From positions 2,420,501-2,484,500 of the forward strand of contig JALJCQ010000030.1 of assembly GCA_023091665.1 (NCBI GenBank): a stretch of 64,000 bases of DNA, written 5' to 3'. Position 1 is the stretch's first letter. The number at the start of each line of letters is the position of its first letter. The notes under the pieces were generated by a model. It did not search any database. It was given only the letters and a program-made list of their open reading frames with translations, and was not told the DNA's origin. The position numbers were made by a program, and so were the translations under genes. Shown here in pieces: positions 21,068 through 31,300 of the stretch. Source of the DNA: Pythium myriotylum (lineage: Eukaryota > Oomycota > Peronosporomycetes > Pythiales > Pythiaceae).

Positions 21068-23383
21068 ATGGCGTTCGAGACGAAGACAGCATTGGAGCAG
21101 GCCATCGAGACCTCGTCGGCGCGCGTGCGGGAGCTGCAGGAGGCGGTGCGCAAGGGCGTGGACGGCGTGACGCTGGAGGAAGTGGCCGAGGAGGTGCGCG
21201 CGCTCGTGGCGCTGCGCAAGGAGCTGCAGCTCTGGCCCGCCGAGGAGGAGGCCGAGAGCAACCAGGCCACGTCCCCCACGGGCAGCAAGAAGAAGAAGAA
21301 CAAGAAGAAGAAGAGCAAGAAGTCGGAGGACGCCGCCGAGTCGAACCAGACCGACGACGCGGCGGCCGTCGTCGCCGTCGAGGTCGAGTCCAACCAGGTC
21401 CAGGAGGAATCCGTGACGATCGAAACCACGGAGGTTGTGACCACGACCGAGACCCACACGACCGTTGAGACGACTGTCGAGACAACTGTCGAGAAGACCG
21501 TCGAAGAGGTCGTTGCGGTCGAAACCGAGACGTCTGTGACCGAGGAGGTTGCGAGCGAGTCGAATGAACTGACGCAGCGCGCCGAGGCCCTCCAGGAGAA
21601 GCTCTCGTCCGCCGAAACGACCATTGCGACTCTCGAAACGGAGCTCAAACGCCAAGAGCGCTCGCAACGCACGCTCGAGTACCTGAACGAGCAGGCGCAA
21701 AAGGTCGAGAGCGAGCGCCTGGAGCAGAAGAAGAAGCAGGCGGAGGCAGACGCTGCCGCAGAGGCGGCAAAAGCCAACGCGGCCGTTGATGTCGAGGCCA
21801 AGAAGCAACAGAAGGCTGCTGCAACGGCGGCAAAGGCTGCTCTTGACAACGAGATCGCCGCGCTGAAGAAGGAGCTCGCCAGTGAGCGCCAGCACATCGT
21901 TCAACTCCAGGCAGCCAATAAGACTCTCACCGAGTCGGAGTCCTCGCTTGTTGGAGAGCAAGAGACCTTGCGAGGCCATGTTTCGGAGCTCACCGAAAAG
22001 AACAACTCGTTGGCGAAGAAGCTTGAAGATGCGGAGAAGACGGACCGTCTTCTGCGTGCTGAAATTTCACGACTGGAGACTTCGATTCGTGAGGCCCAGG
22101 AGGCCGTGCTGGAAGATCGCACCAACTTCCAGAAGTTGTGGAAGACGATTGACGAGTTTCAAAAGACGAACAAGGATCTCACCGAGAAGAACGCGCGTCT
22201 AGACGCGGAGATCAAAAACGTCCGTGTCGAAGCAGAGAAGGTTGAGAAAGAGCGCTCGGCTGCGACTATCGAACGCCTTACTGTGCTCGAGACGAACGTG
22301 GCTTCCCTGACCAATGAGAAAGATGAGCTTGATAAGCTTGTCGCAAAACTCACGTCGGAGAAGGTGGAGCTTGTGAGCACGATCGACTCTCTCAAAGAAG
22401 CTGAGTCTACATCGACTGAGCGCCTCACTGTTGCTGAGCAGCACCTTGTGGAGGTCAAGGCTCAGCTCGTATTGGCAAATGAAGAGCGCGATTCGCTCAG
22501 TGCCGCGCTGGAGAAGGAAAAGGCAGTCTACAGCGAAGAGAGATCGGAACTTGAGAGCCGTATCTCGGCGCTCAACGAGGAAAAGACCTCGCTCATTGCC
22601 AAGATTTCAGAGCTTGAAGCTGCCCTCAACCATGAGAAAACCTCTTTTGAGTCGATTGAGGATGAGCGAAAAGAGACGATAGACCAAATTCGCGCTTTGA
22701 AGGACGAGCTTTTGTCGGCGAAGGTTGCTGCAGAACGGGCTGTTGAAGAAGGTGCTTCCAACGCTCAGAAAGTCCTTGAATTGACTTCCACAGTCGAGTC
22801 TGCAAAGCTTGAGCTCGCAGAAGTCTCGAAAAAGCTCGAGGTTGTGACTTCTGCCCGTGTGACGGCGGAAACGGAGTTGGAGACTCTGCGAGTGGCTAGC
22901 TCAAGTCACGAAGACACGTTGAAGAAAATGCGCGCTGCGCTCTTGGAGGCCAATGATGAGCTCAAAACTGTGCAAGCTAGTGCGCAGAAATGGAAGGCGT
23001 CTGCCCAGACAGCGAACGGCACTTTTTCGGAAAAGGCTGCCGAGGCTGAGAATGCTCGCAAGCAACTCGCGAAAGCTCGTACTGAATTAGCCGCTGCCAA
23101 CACTGCCCGCCAGCAGCTTACCGACGCGGCAAAGGAGAAGGACCGAAAGATCAGCAAGTTGACTTCTGAACTGCAGGCTCTGCGTGATGAGGTTACATCG
23201 CTTGCAGAGTTCAAGGCGTCTGCCGAGCGCGAGACACAATCGATCATTGCGAAGGTGAACCTTCTCACTGAAGAGAAACTTCTGCTCGCGAAGCAGGTCG
23301 ATCAGGTCGGCACTTACCGACAGTTCCTGCTTGTGGTGATTCCCGCATTTGTGGCAATTGTCGTTTATGCTGTGACTAAATAA
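21068..23383 (+). CDS. Tail-anchored long coiled-coil protein
   Basis: A single exon of 771 residues. Residues 1-50 (ALEQAIETSSARVRELQEAV, then VRALVALRKELQ) form a short helical hairpin that loosely resembles a WHEP module. A Lys-rich stretch (KKKKNKKKKSKK, about 76-90) and a Val/Thr/Glu-rich tract with VETTVE repeats (about 112-160) follow. Then comes an almost unbroken heptad coiled coil of about 570 residues rich in Glu, Lys, Ala and Leu. The last 20 residues (FLLVVIPAFVAIVVYAVTK) form one hydrophobic segment with a one-residue basic end, the signature of a tail-anchored membrane protein. Golgin- or tether-like proteins have this architecture, but no specific family is recognised. An in-frame upstream start at 21044 would be translated from the repeat and is less likely. 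Confidence 0.85.
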   Translation: MAFETKTALEQAIETSSARVRELQEAVRKGVDGVTLEEVAEEVRALVALRKELQLWPAEEEAESNQATSPTGSKKKKNKKKKSKKSEDAAESNQTDDAAAVVAVEVESNQVQEESVTIETTEVVTTTETHTTVETTVETTVEKTVEEVVAVETETSVTEEVASESNELTQRAEALQEKLSSAETTIATLETELKRQERSQRTLEYLNEQAQKVESERLEQKKKQAEADAAAEAAKANAAVDVEAKKQQKAAATAAKAALDNEIAALKKELASERQHIVQLQAANKTLTESESSLVGEQETLRGHVSELTEKNNSLAKKLEDAEKTDRLLRAEISRLETSIREAQEAVLEDRTNFQKLWKTIDEFQKTNKDLTEKNARLDAEIKNVRVEAEKVEKERSAATIERLTVLETNVASLTNEKDELDKLVAKLTSEKVELVSTIDSLKEAESTSTERLTVAEQHLVEVKAQLVLANEERDSLSAALEKEKAVYSEERSELESRISALNEEKTSLIAKISELEAALNHEKTSFESIEDERKETIDQIRALKDELLSAKVAAERAVEEGASNAQKVLELTSTVESAKLELAEVSKKLEVVTSARVTAETELETLRVASSSHEDTLKKMRAALLEANDELKTVQASAQKWKASAQTANGTFSEKAAEAENARKQLAKARTELAAANTARQQLTDAAKEKDRKISKLTSELQALRDEVTSLAEFKASAERETQSIIAKVNLLTEEKLLLAKQVDQVGTYRQFLLVVIPAFVAIVVYAVTK

Positions 23384-23483
23384 CTCTAGCAAAACGATCA
23401 ACAAATGTGTACACACCATGACGCAGTCCGTTTCACGTCGCAAAATGTAGCTCTACGTCAAATAGAACCCGCAGAAATGCAAT

Positions 23484-26400
23484 TTAGAATCCACTTAGCC
23501 ACTCGTAGTCGCCCGCGTATTTGGAGCCAATGTTGACGGTAAGTCCTGCCTCTCGTGCGCATATGTCGCGGAACTCGGCAGAAGCGGCTGCCTCCAGCGG
23601 TGCCTGTGTAGATCAGACACTGTGTCAGGGAGGACTCGACGCAGAGAAAACCGAGCAAACGTTCTACTCACTGCAAACGAGCCGATTTTCGTCGCTTCCC
23701 ACGATGTGCCAGCAAAGAAAGGATGGTTCTTGATAGCCTCGCAAGTGCCGTAGGCAAAATTTGCCTTCACATCACGGAAACCAAGACGGTCGGTCAAGTC
23801 GGGACAAAGGAGCTTGTTGATAATGTCCTTCAGCTCCGCGCTTGTGCCCTCTGGCCACTCGATATTCTCCTGTGGATGTTGAACAGTTAGTGGAGATGTA
23901 GAAGTCGGTCGAATTGTGACCGTACCGGGTTGAAAGATGCGATATGGTTGAGTATCTCAATGTCTTCCTTCCGTTCGCGAGAGAACGGTGTGTGGCCGGA
24001 TAGGAGTTCGTACATAAGCACCCCAAGGGCCCAGTAGTCAGCAGCGATGTTATGACCTACAAAAACGGGGGTCAGTATGCAATGGATCGTGATGGATCGA
24101 ATAGAGACGACGGACCCTCTCCCTTGATCTGCTCAGGCGACAAATACTCGGGAGTGCCACATACAGTGTATGTACGTCCGCGCCCAACATATTTCGACAG
24201 CCTGAGAACAATGCAAGAATGTAAGCAGAATGTCCGCAATATTCAAATAGCTGTCGTGAGCTGACCGGAGATTCAGCATACGGATGTTTCCGCTGCGGTC
24301 GATGAGCAGGTTGGTAGGATCAACAGTTCGAGATACAATGCCCTCCTACAGCAGTAAAAAAAACATAATTAGTAGGGGCCACGGTGCACTGCGTTCTCAC
24401 AGCTTACCGAGTGCAGGAACTCGAGGGCCATCACAACCTGAGCAGCGTAGTAACGTACGAACGATTCACCGTGCGGTTCACCATCGAGGAAAGTATCAAG
24501 ATCACCGATAATCTGCGTGTCGTACAGGTAGTGGATGTCGGTGTCGTTCGCGTTGATACCACATAGGTGAGGAACGAGCGCGTTCTTGTCGTAAAGAGAC
24601 ACGTAGATATCGCGCTCTCCACACACATGGGTTTGCATACTTGCGTCGAAGATTGCTTGCTTACTGACAGTGCGTAGGGTGAGATAGACAGGTGGAGAAG
24701 CGTTCTTCACTGAGATGAGTCTGACAGTGTTTGTCGGGTTCGAGAAGATCGTTCCAACAACTTCAACCTCATCAATCGACTTGGGAAGGTGGGTACTCGA
24801 CTCCTCGCTCTCGAAAAGCACGAAAGCATTTGTCTGCACAAAATGCAACACCAATAAGGTTAGAGCAGTCATGAAAAACCTTCGAAAATGATAACCGACT
24901 CACCGAGGCGTTCTTTCGCGCCGCCGATATTCTGTCCTTCCGTGCTCTACGAATTTTGTCCTTCTCAAGGATAGCAGAGAGTTTGCCGACTGCGAGCTCG
25001 AGTGTCTCTTTATTGATGAAAAGGCACTCAGTTCGTTCGGTCGCTCGCAGCGTTCTCTGGCTGCCAACAACGACTGTGAGCTTTAGACGTGGAAATCACT
25101 CTCATGTAACATACCTGATTGACCGTCGGCGAAAGAGGGAAACTTCACCAAAGTAGTCAAACGCTTTCAGCTGCACCGTCCCTGAACTGTCGGATCGAGA
25201 AAATGCCTCAACTTTTCCGCTCGTGATCAGGAAGAATCCTTGTTCATTGTTGCCCTCGTGCACAATGACTTGTTCTGGTGCGTACGTGACAGTCTTCATT
25301 TCTTCCGCAACAAGGTTTGTCTGTGCCACGGTCAGTGGTCGCAGAATATTGATTTGTCGCAGACGCTGGACTACGTCGCGCATTGGTCGTCCCCGCATCA
25401 GGATAGATCGGAACGCTATCCGATCAAGGGCCCAGAGGGCTCCATCCTCTCTTGCGATGACAGTTGCTGCACGCGGCTTTGAGTAGATGAGCGCCAATTC
25501 GCCAAACGTTGGGTGAATATGAGCACTGGACTTGTAAACATGAATGATTTCTCCAAATCGCTCGAGTTCAGCAACTGAACCCGGCTCTGGGACAGCCTGT
25601 TCAGCTTCATCAGAAAGTACGCGAACTTCGAACTCTCCGTGATCCACCTGTGAGGATGACAGAGGGAGCGTTATCACCAACAGTAGGCGGGTTGCGAGTC
25701 ACCGAGGTCCTTACGAGATAGAATGTGTCTCCAGGTGTTCCTTGGCGAATCACAACGTCTCCTGCTTTGACTTCGACCTTTTTCAGCACAGAGATTACCT
25801 CAAGAATCTAGCGCGGGTGCACAAAAATATCAGCCATGGGAGCCTATTGATCTGCTTGTTCTGCCCGTACCTTTTCATCACTGAGGTGATTGAACAGGAA
25901 GTTTCCCTGAACAATATCCTTGATCCACTTCACTTCGTCATCCGACTTGGCAGGTTCCACAGTTGCGAGGACATCCTTGACTTGAGCGGAGGACTCGAAC
26001 ATACCCTCGGTGAGGGAAAGTCGAATAGCTTCTGTTCCAACGATTGTGTTTCGCTGGCCGTATTCCTTGCGGCCAACGCCACGAACAGGGCGTTGCATAG
26101 ACTGCAAGTCCAACACTTCACGGCCGACATAAATACTCCCACGAGTGATGTCACGCCCTTGGGTGATCCCATCGAGGAATATGCAAATTGCAGTAATATC
26201 ATCGGTGCGCACTTCGAACTGAAGCCACCTATTGTACGCCTCCTCAACCAGAGCCTGGCATGCTTCCGACGGATCCTCGAACTTCTTCACGATATCGACA
26301 ACGTTTTGACTTGTCAAGAACTCAAAAACACCATCACTCGCAATGACGATAAATCGGTCGTGAAGATTCAAGCCCTTGCACAGAATTTCGGGCTCCGCGA

Positions 26401-27592
26401 CAACACCCAGCTCCTCTGATACAAGATCGCCGATGCTGCGCGTGAAAGCCGTACCTGGGTATTGGCCATATGGATGCCAAATGCGTGGGGGATCTCCATT
26501 CTCGTCGATTTCTTCACCGAGTGTGAGGCCCCAATTTTCGTGAATGGGTTCAATACCCTCCACTTGATCCACGGTAAGAATGCGGGCACCGCATTTCTTC
26601 ACACGTTCTCTCTCGTCTTTGCGAAATGGTGTCTGGTCGATCGAGAGTGGTTTTGCGATCAAATTCTCGACTCCATTCTCAGTTGACGGGGCCTTAAGAT
26701 CTTCTTGGGCAATAATGGCACGGGAATCACCAACGTTTGATATATGGATTTCGTTGCCGCAAAAGAGAACAGATATTGCGGTCGTTCCGCTCATCGAGTC
26801 ATCAAAGTCGGCTTCGTGCATCGTGCGATTTGTCTGGACATGCGCCCTGGTGAGAGCAGGCAGAATGCCAACATTGTCTTCGAGATGCTTAGCGAGGTTC
26901 TTTGGTAACTGTGAATCAGCATGAAATGTCAAAGCTCCGATCTTGGCGGCGTGTGGTGTTGAAACGTACATGTTCTGCGGCATACTGCGCACAGACATCT
27001 CCGTATTGGCCGTGACCGTCAAAAACTGCAAAAAATGCTTTCTGGTCATCTCCTGTGAAATGTGTTTCACAATAATAAGAGTCTTGATTGGCCTTCTTTC
27101 GAGCTGTGAACACTAGTTAGTCCCTGTATCGAGCCACTCCCTGGTGTGATCCGACTCACCCTCGGGATAGTATCCACGCTTCGAGTAGTAAGAGTATCGC
27201 AGATTGTAGTTGCCGATGCGCACCGAATGAGTCTCGCCAGGAATATCCAGGTCCAGACTCTCACCGCGAGCTGTTTTCTTCCGCGGGGTGTGAATTTTTC
27301 CGAGCGGGGACATGCTAGATGCCGATGACATAGGTGTCCCGATGTTTCCGGAGACAGGTGTGCCTAGGGCGTCCGCGCCATTCGTCGCCACGGCGGGTGT
27401 GTTCAGATTGGCATCTTCCGGTTGTGACCCTCCATTCTCATCCACTGCGGGGCCGAGTGGCGGCTGCTCGACGTTCGGCGTCGTGGTGGTTGTGGTCGCC
27501 GCGACCGCGGCGTTTGTCGCCTTGGGTCCGCTAGTCGTTAGGGAGTCGCGCGGGATTGTCGCTGTCGCGTCGTATGAACAGCAGTTCCCCAT
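23484..27592 (-). CDS. PP2C / tandem cNMP-binding / kinase-like fusion protein, 12 exons
   Basis: Exons (minus strand) 27592-27160, 27103-26970, 26908-25871, 25807-25715, 25647-25115, 25060-24904, 24833-24408, 24345-24266, 24201-24116, 24056-23926, 23869-23672 and 23603-23484 keep frame and give 1,142 residues. MGNCCSY suggests N-myristoylation plus palmitoylation. The PP2C domain (about 125-440) is complete: [56 protein letters not shown]. Two cyclic-nucleotide-binding domains follow; the first has a canonical phosphate-binding cassette ([16 protein letters not shown]), the second a changed one ([19 protein letters not shown]). The C-terminal PKG-like kinase domain (about 805-1120) keeps [13 protein letters not shown] and [13 protein letters not shown] but lacks a glycine loop, the HRD aspartate ([12 protein letters not shown]) and DFG (LNLR). 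Plants encode proteins with this domain order. Inference: a membrane-bound phosphatase gated by cyclic nucleotide. Confidence 0.92.
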
Positions 27593-28361
27593 GGCCGCCT
27601 CGTCGTTTCGTAAGATCGCGGGGCTTCGCTGCTCTCTGTCTCTCGGCCGGCGCCTTCGGTCAGTCTTGACGCGCGCTCCAGTGGTCTCTAGGCTGCGTGG
27701 TCCAGGGCGCTCGCTCGGCGGCGCGCGATCGCGTCGAATCGGTCGGAACGGCTCGGCTTCTCCACCGTGGAGCTCCTGGTGCTTTCGCCTATGGCGACGA
27801 ATGTTTCCAGGCGGCACGGAAGGCCCACCTCCCTGTCCAAATCGATAAGTTCAGCGTCGCGACATGCGAACTTAGCGCACCCGCTCGGAGCAGACGAGCC
27901 CAAAGTGGCGTGCATAGTGGGTCCATCCGTGAAGAACTCAGCCGGTGTGATGGCGGCCGAGTGGCCAGCGCGCCGTCCGCAGAACGAGGCTTCCTCGCCG
28001 GCCTTCCTTCTGTGTCGAAGCGTCCGGACGCAACTCAGCCGCCCGCGGGGTTCCGCCCCGGGAAAGCCCTCCCATCCCTTCGGCGCCGCCCCAAATTTCC
28101 ATGCCATGCGCCAGTCCGTCCATGCGCCCTTCTCGTGCGCAGATGTGACCGTCCAGCTGGTCGAGAAGCCCACAATCTCGGCCGCCGGTGCTCCACTGGC
28201 GTTGCGTTGCACCGTGTCACACGCGGCGCCGAACTTAGAGCGAACCAGCCGGGGCCACCTCGCACCTTCGACAGCGCCCACGGTACGCGCCGAATTGAAG
28301 TGCCGCATCTCCGTGAACCCCATCTCCGAGGGGCCGGGAGCGAGCGAGAGAGAGAGAGGCC
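27593..28361. other. GC-rich gap with long open frames on both strands
   Basis: This 769-bp gap lies between the divergent PP2C-fusion and DmX-like starts and is the longest in the window. It is open on the plus strand from 27767 past 28321 and on the minus strand from 28323 down to 27688. The plus reading (MELLVLSPMATNVSRRHGR...) and the minus reading (MGFTEMRHFNSARTVGAV...) both lack recognisable domains, and I cannot say which, if either, is coding. Codons in the plus reading are mostly G/C-ending. It may be an unrecognised small gene, a repeat fragment, or simply GC-rich bidirectional promoter DNA. No terminal repeats or target-site duplication were spotted. Confidence 0.35.
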
Positions 28362-31300
28362 ATGGCGTCGCGCTTCCGCTCGTGGACGTGGACGCGCATC
28401 GACGGCCGCAACGTGCTGGCCATGCCCACGCGCGACGAGGTCCATCTCTACGACAGCGAGGACTTCATCCTGCTCGACAAGATCGCGCCGACGGGCCACC
28501 GGTCCTACATCCACGCCGTGCGCTGGAGCGCCTTCCACGGCAAGCTCGCCTCGCTCTCACACACGCAGCTCATCGTCCACGCACCGCAGCTCACCGCAAC
28601 ACATAGCGAGAGCGGAGCCCGCGAGGCGACCAGCGAGCGAGTGCGGTTCGTACGCATTTGCGACTTCGACCTCACTGGCGCACTCGCCGACCTGCGAGGC
28701 ATCGCCTTCTCGAGATGCGCAGACTTGCTGCTCTTTGGCGGCCCAACCACTATTGGGATGCTTGACATCCGAGCGACAGCCCAACTGCGCAACGTCGAAG
28801 ATCTGCGCCTATCAAGCTTAGGAGATGCCGACAAGAAGCTTGTTTGGACGCATTTTGTTGGCGTTGGTGGCGTTGACGTCGTCAAGTTCTCGCCCTGCTC
28901 CTTCGTCGTCGCGGGGTTCTTGAAAGGCGCTTCGGTCGTCCATGTGTGGCGCACAGTACGTGATGCAACCGCAGCTCATGACCTTGGGCGCCGAGTCATC
29001 CAAGTTCACGCTCTTGAGCATCCAGAGCCGGTGGCGTATGCCTCGTGGAAACCAGCGTCAACTCAGATGCATGCAGCTGTAGAGTATGATGGTGCTCGTA
29101 AAGCCCGATGGTTTGAGCCTCAGCGGATGCTGCTGACATGCACAAGATTGAGTCGTACAGTCCGCGTCTGGATCGAGAGCGAGAACACAAGTTTTGTTCC
29201 TGCTCTTGTGTTCGAACCAACACTTCCACTCCGCAATCTGCGCTGGGTGTTGTCGAAGAACCGTAACATTAGCGAAGAGAAATTCCAAATTGTGGACACG
29301 ACGGACGAACAGCAAGTGGACTGGATGTCCGGAGTTGACGATAGCGGCGTCCTTCATCTCTATCAGTTGCTGGGAGTTGCATCCAAGTCACCCCGCGTCC
29401 GAGACACTGAGCTTCGAATCAAAGTGAATGGCGAAGAAGAATCCAAGGATATTCAAAGAGACAGCGTTGACTGCGAGGAGTCGGTCACGAAACTCATCAC
29501 CCTTGAGGAGATTTGTGTGATGGCATACTTCTCACAAAACTACTTCGGTTTGCCATCCAAGTTTGATATCGTGCTGCAGCGATCGGATGGGATCATTTTG
29601 TCGTACATTATCGCTATTGGGAGGGGGAAGAAAGTCCAAGTCAAGAAGAAGAGCTGGTATAGAAACCATCTCGGATCAATTGCAGCGCTTGCAGCCCATC
29701 CGTCTCTTCCGTTGATAGCTAGTGTTGACGAGCACCGAAGTGATCACACCGATATCAACAGTGCGCTACGTAACGAGATTCTAATCTTCTGGGTCTCATT
29801 TTCCGCCTTCTCCGCCGAGTCGCGGTTGATACCCTCAGGCGTGCTGGAGTGTCCGCGAGAAAATGGGCCAGTGCTCTGTGTGCAATGGATTCCAACACTC
29901 CACTTCGACGCCACCCCCCTGTTTCTGGTGGCATATGCGTCCGGAGCAATTGATATCTACGGCCGATCAGCAAATGCTCGCGACGTCGTCAACTCCCCAC
30001 GCACAAACAAGAGATCACGGAGTCCACGATCAGGTAAGTTCCGCCACAGATCCCCGAGTTTGTCACCTTGGACATTTTTCGACTATGCAACGGGCCAATC
30101 GGCAATCGAATACGAAGTCGCTGTGCAGAAAGATAACCAGGGTCTCGGGTTCGGGTTCAAACTCGAAGATGGTGTGCTGAGAGTGAGCGAAGTCATCCAT
30201 TCTGATCACCCCCAGCTCTCACGAGGGGACGAGATTGTTGCCCTAAACAGCGAGTTGCTAATGGACAATGATCTAAACGATTTCCAACGGATGCTCGACG
30301 CTCTTCCTCTGGGATCAATTGCACTGCTTCGATTTCGAGCTCAGGTCGAAGAAGGTGTTGAATTAACCAACAGGTCTCCGACATCAACAGCTCCAGCATT
30401 GCATGAAGAGCACAATCATTCAGGCGACGTCGACCGCTCTGGGGAAGAAGAAAGCCCCGGTCATATTGTGTCATCCAGTGCCCAGAGCGACATTAGTTTG
30501 AATGCGAGCTACGTTCACGCGGGATCCGTGTCAATGTATGGAGGGTGGCGACAGCTACTAAGTGCAAAGGTTGCTAGCAATCTGCATTTGGTGTGCGTTT
30601 GTCCTGTTTATGCGGACGATGGTGAGTATATTGCAGGAACCGTTTTGATTTTCGGCGTTTGTGGTAGCCTGCCGGGCTCTCTTAACGTGTGGAAAGGTCA
30701 GTACTCGACTTCCGGAGGGCACACTTACTCTATCCATCCACTCCACATAAACGACGGCGCGGTGTTGGTAAAAGGTGACATCACCTCCATCGCTGGTGAG
30801 CGAGATTATCGTCAGCGAGCCTTCACAAGTTCCAAGCGAAACGAGCGTGCTACCCAATCGTTGAATTCTCTCGTGTTCATAGGTGACGCGTCCGGCTCAG
30901 TTCACCACTGGAGGTGTCGGATTACGGAAAACACTATCAGCTTTGCGATGATGTCCAAGTGTTCCCCCGAGAATCTCCGTGACGCGCCTCCTGTCAGTGG
31001 GTCAGTTGACTTTAACTTGGGGTCATTCTTTAGACGTGGCTACTACAACTCACGTAGGGGATCTGGAAATCACTCTGGTGAGGAGGTCAAGGTTGTTGGT
31101 ATCCACCACATTGAAGTGGATGATCCCAATCGCATTGCAGTACTGCATGCATCACAGCCTGACGCATTGCATATCTTTGAAGGTGAGTCGGGCCTAGGCA
31201 TAATGCGTCTGGAGGAGACTATATATGCAGAAGGACGGGGGCGTATCCTAGGATTTTGTTGGTGCAACGCCCATGTAGAGTTCAACATTGACGCGCTGGC

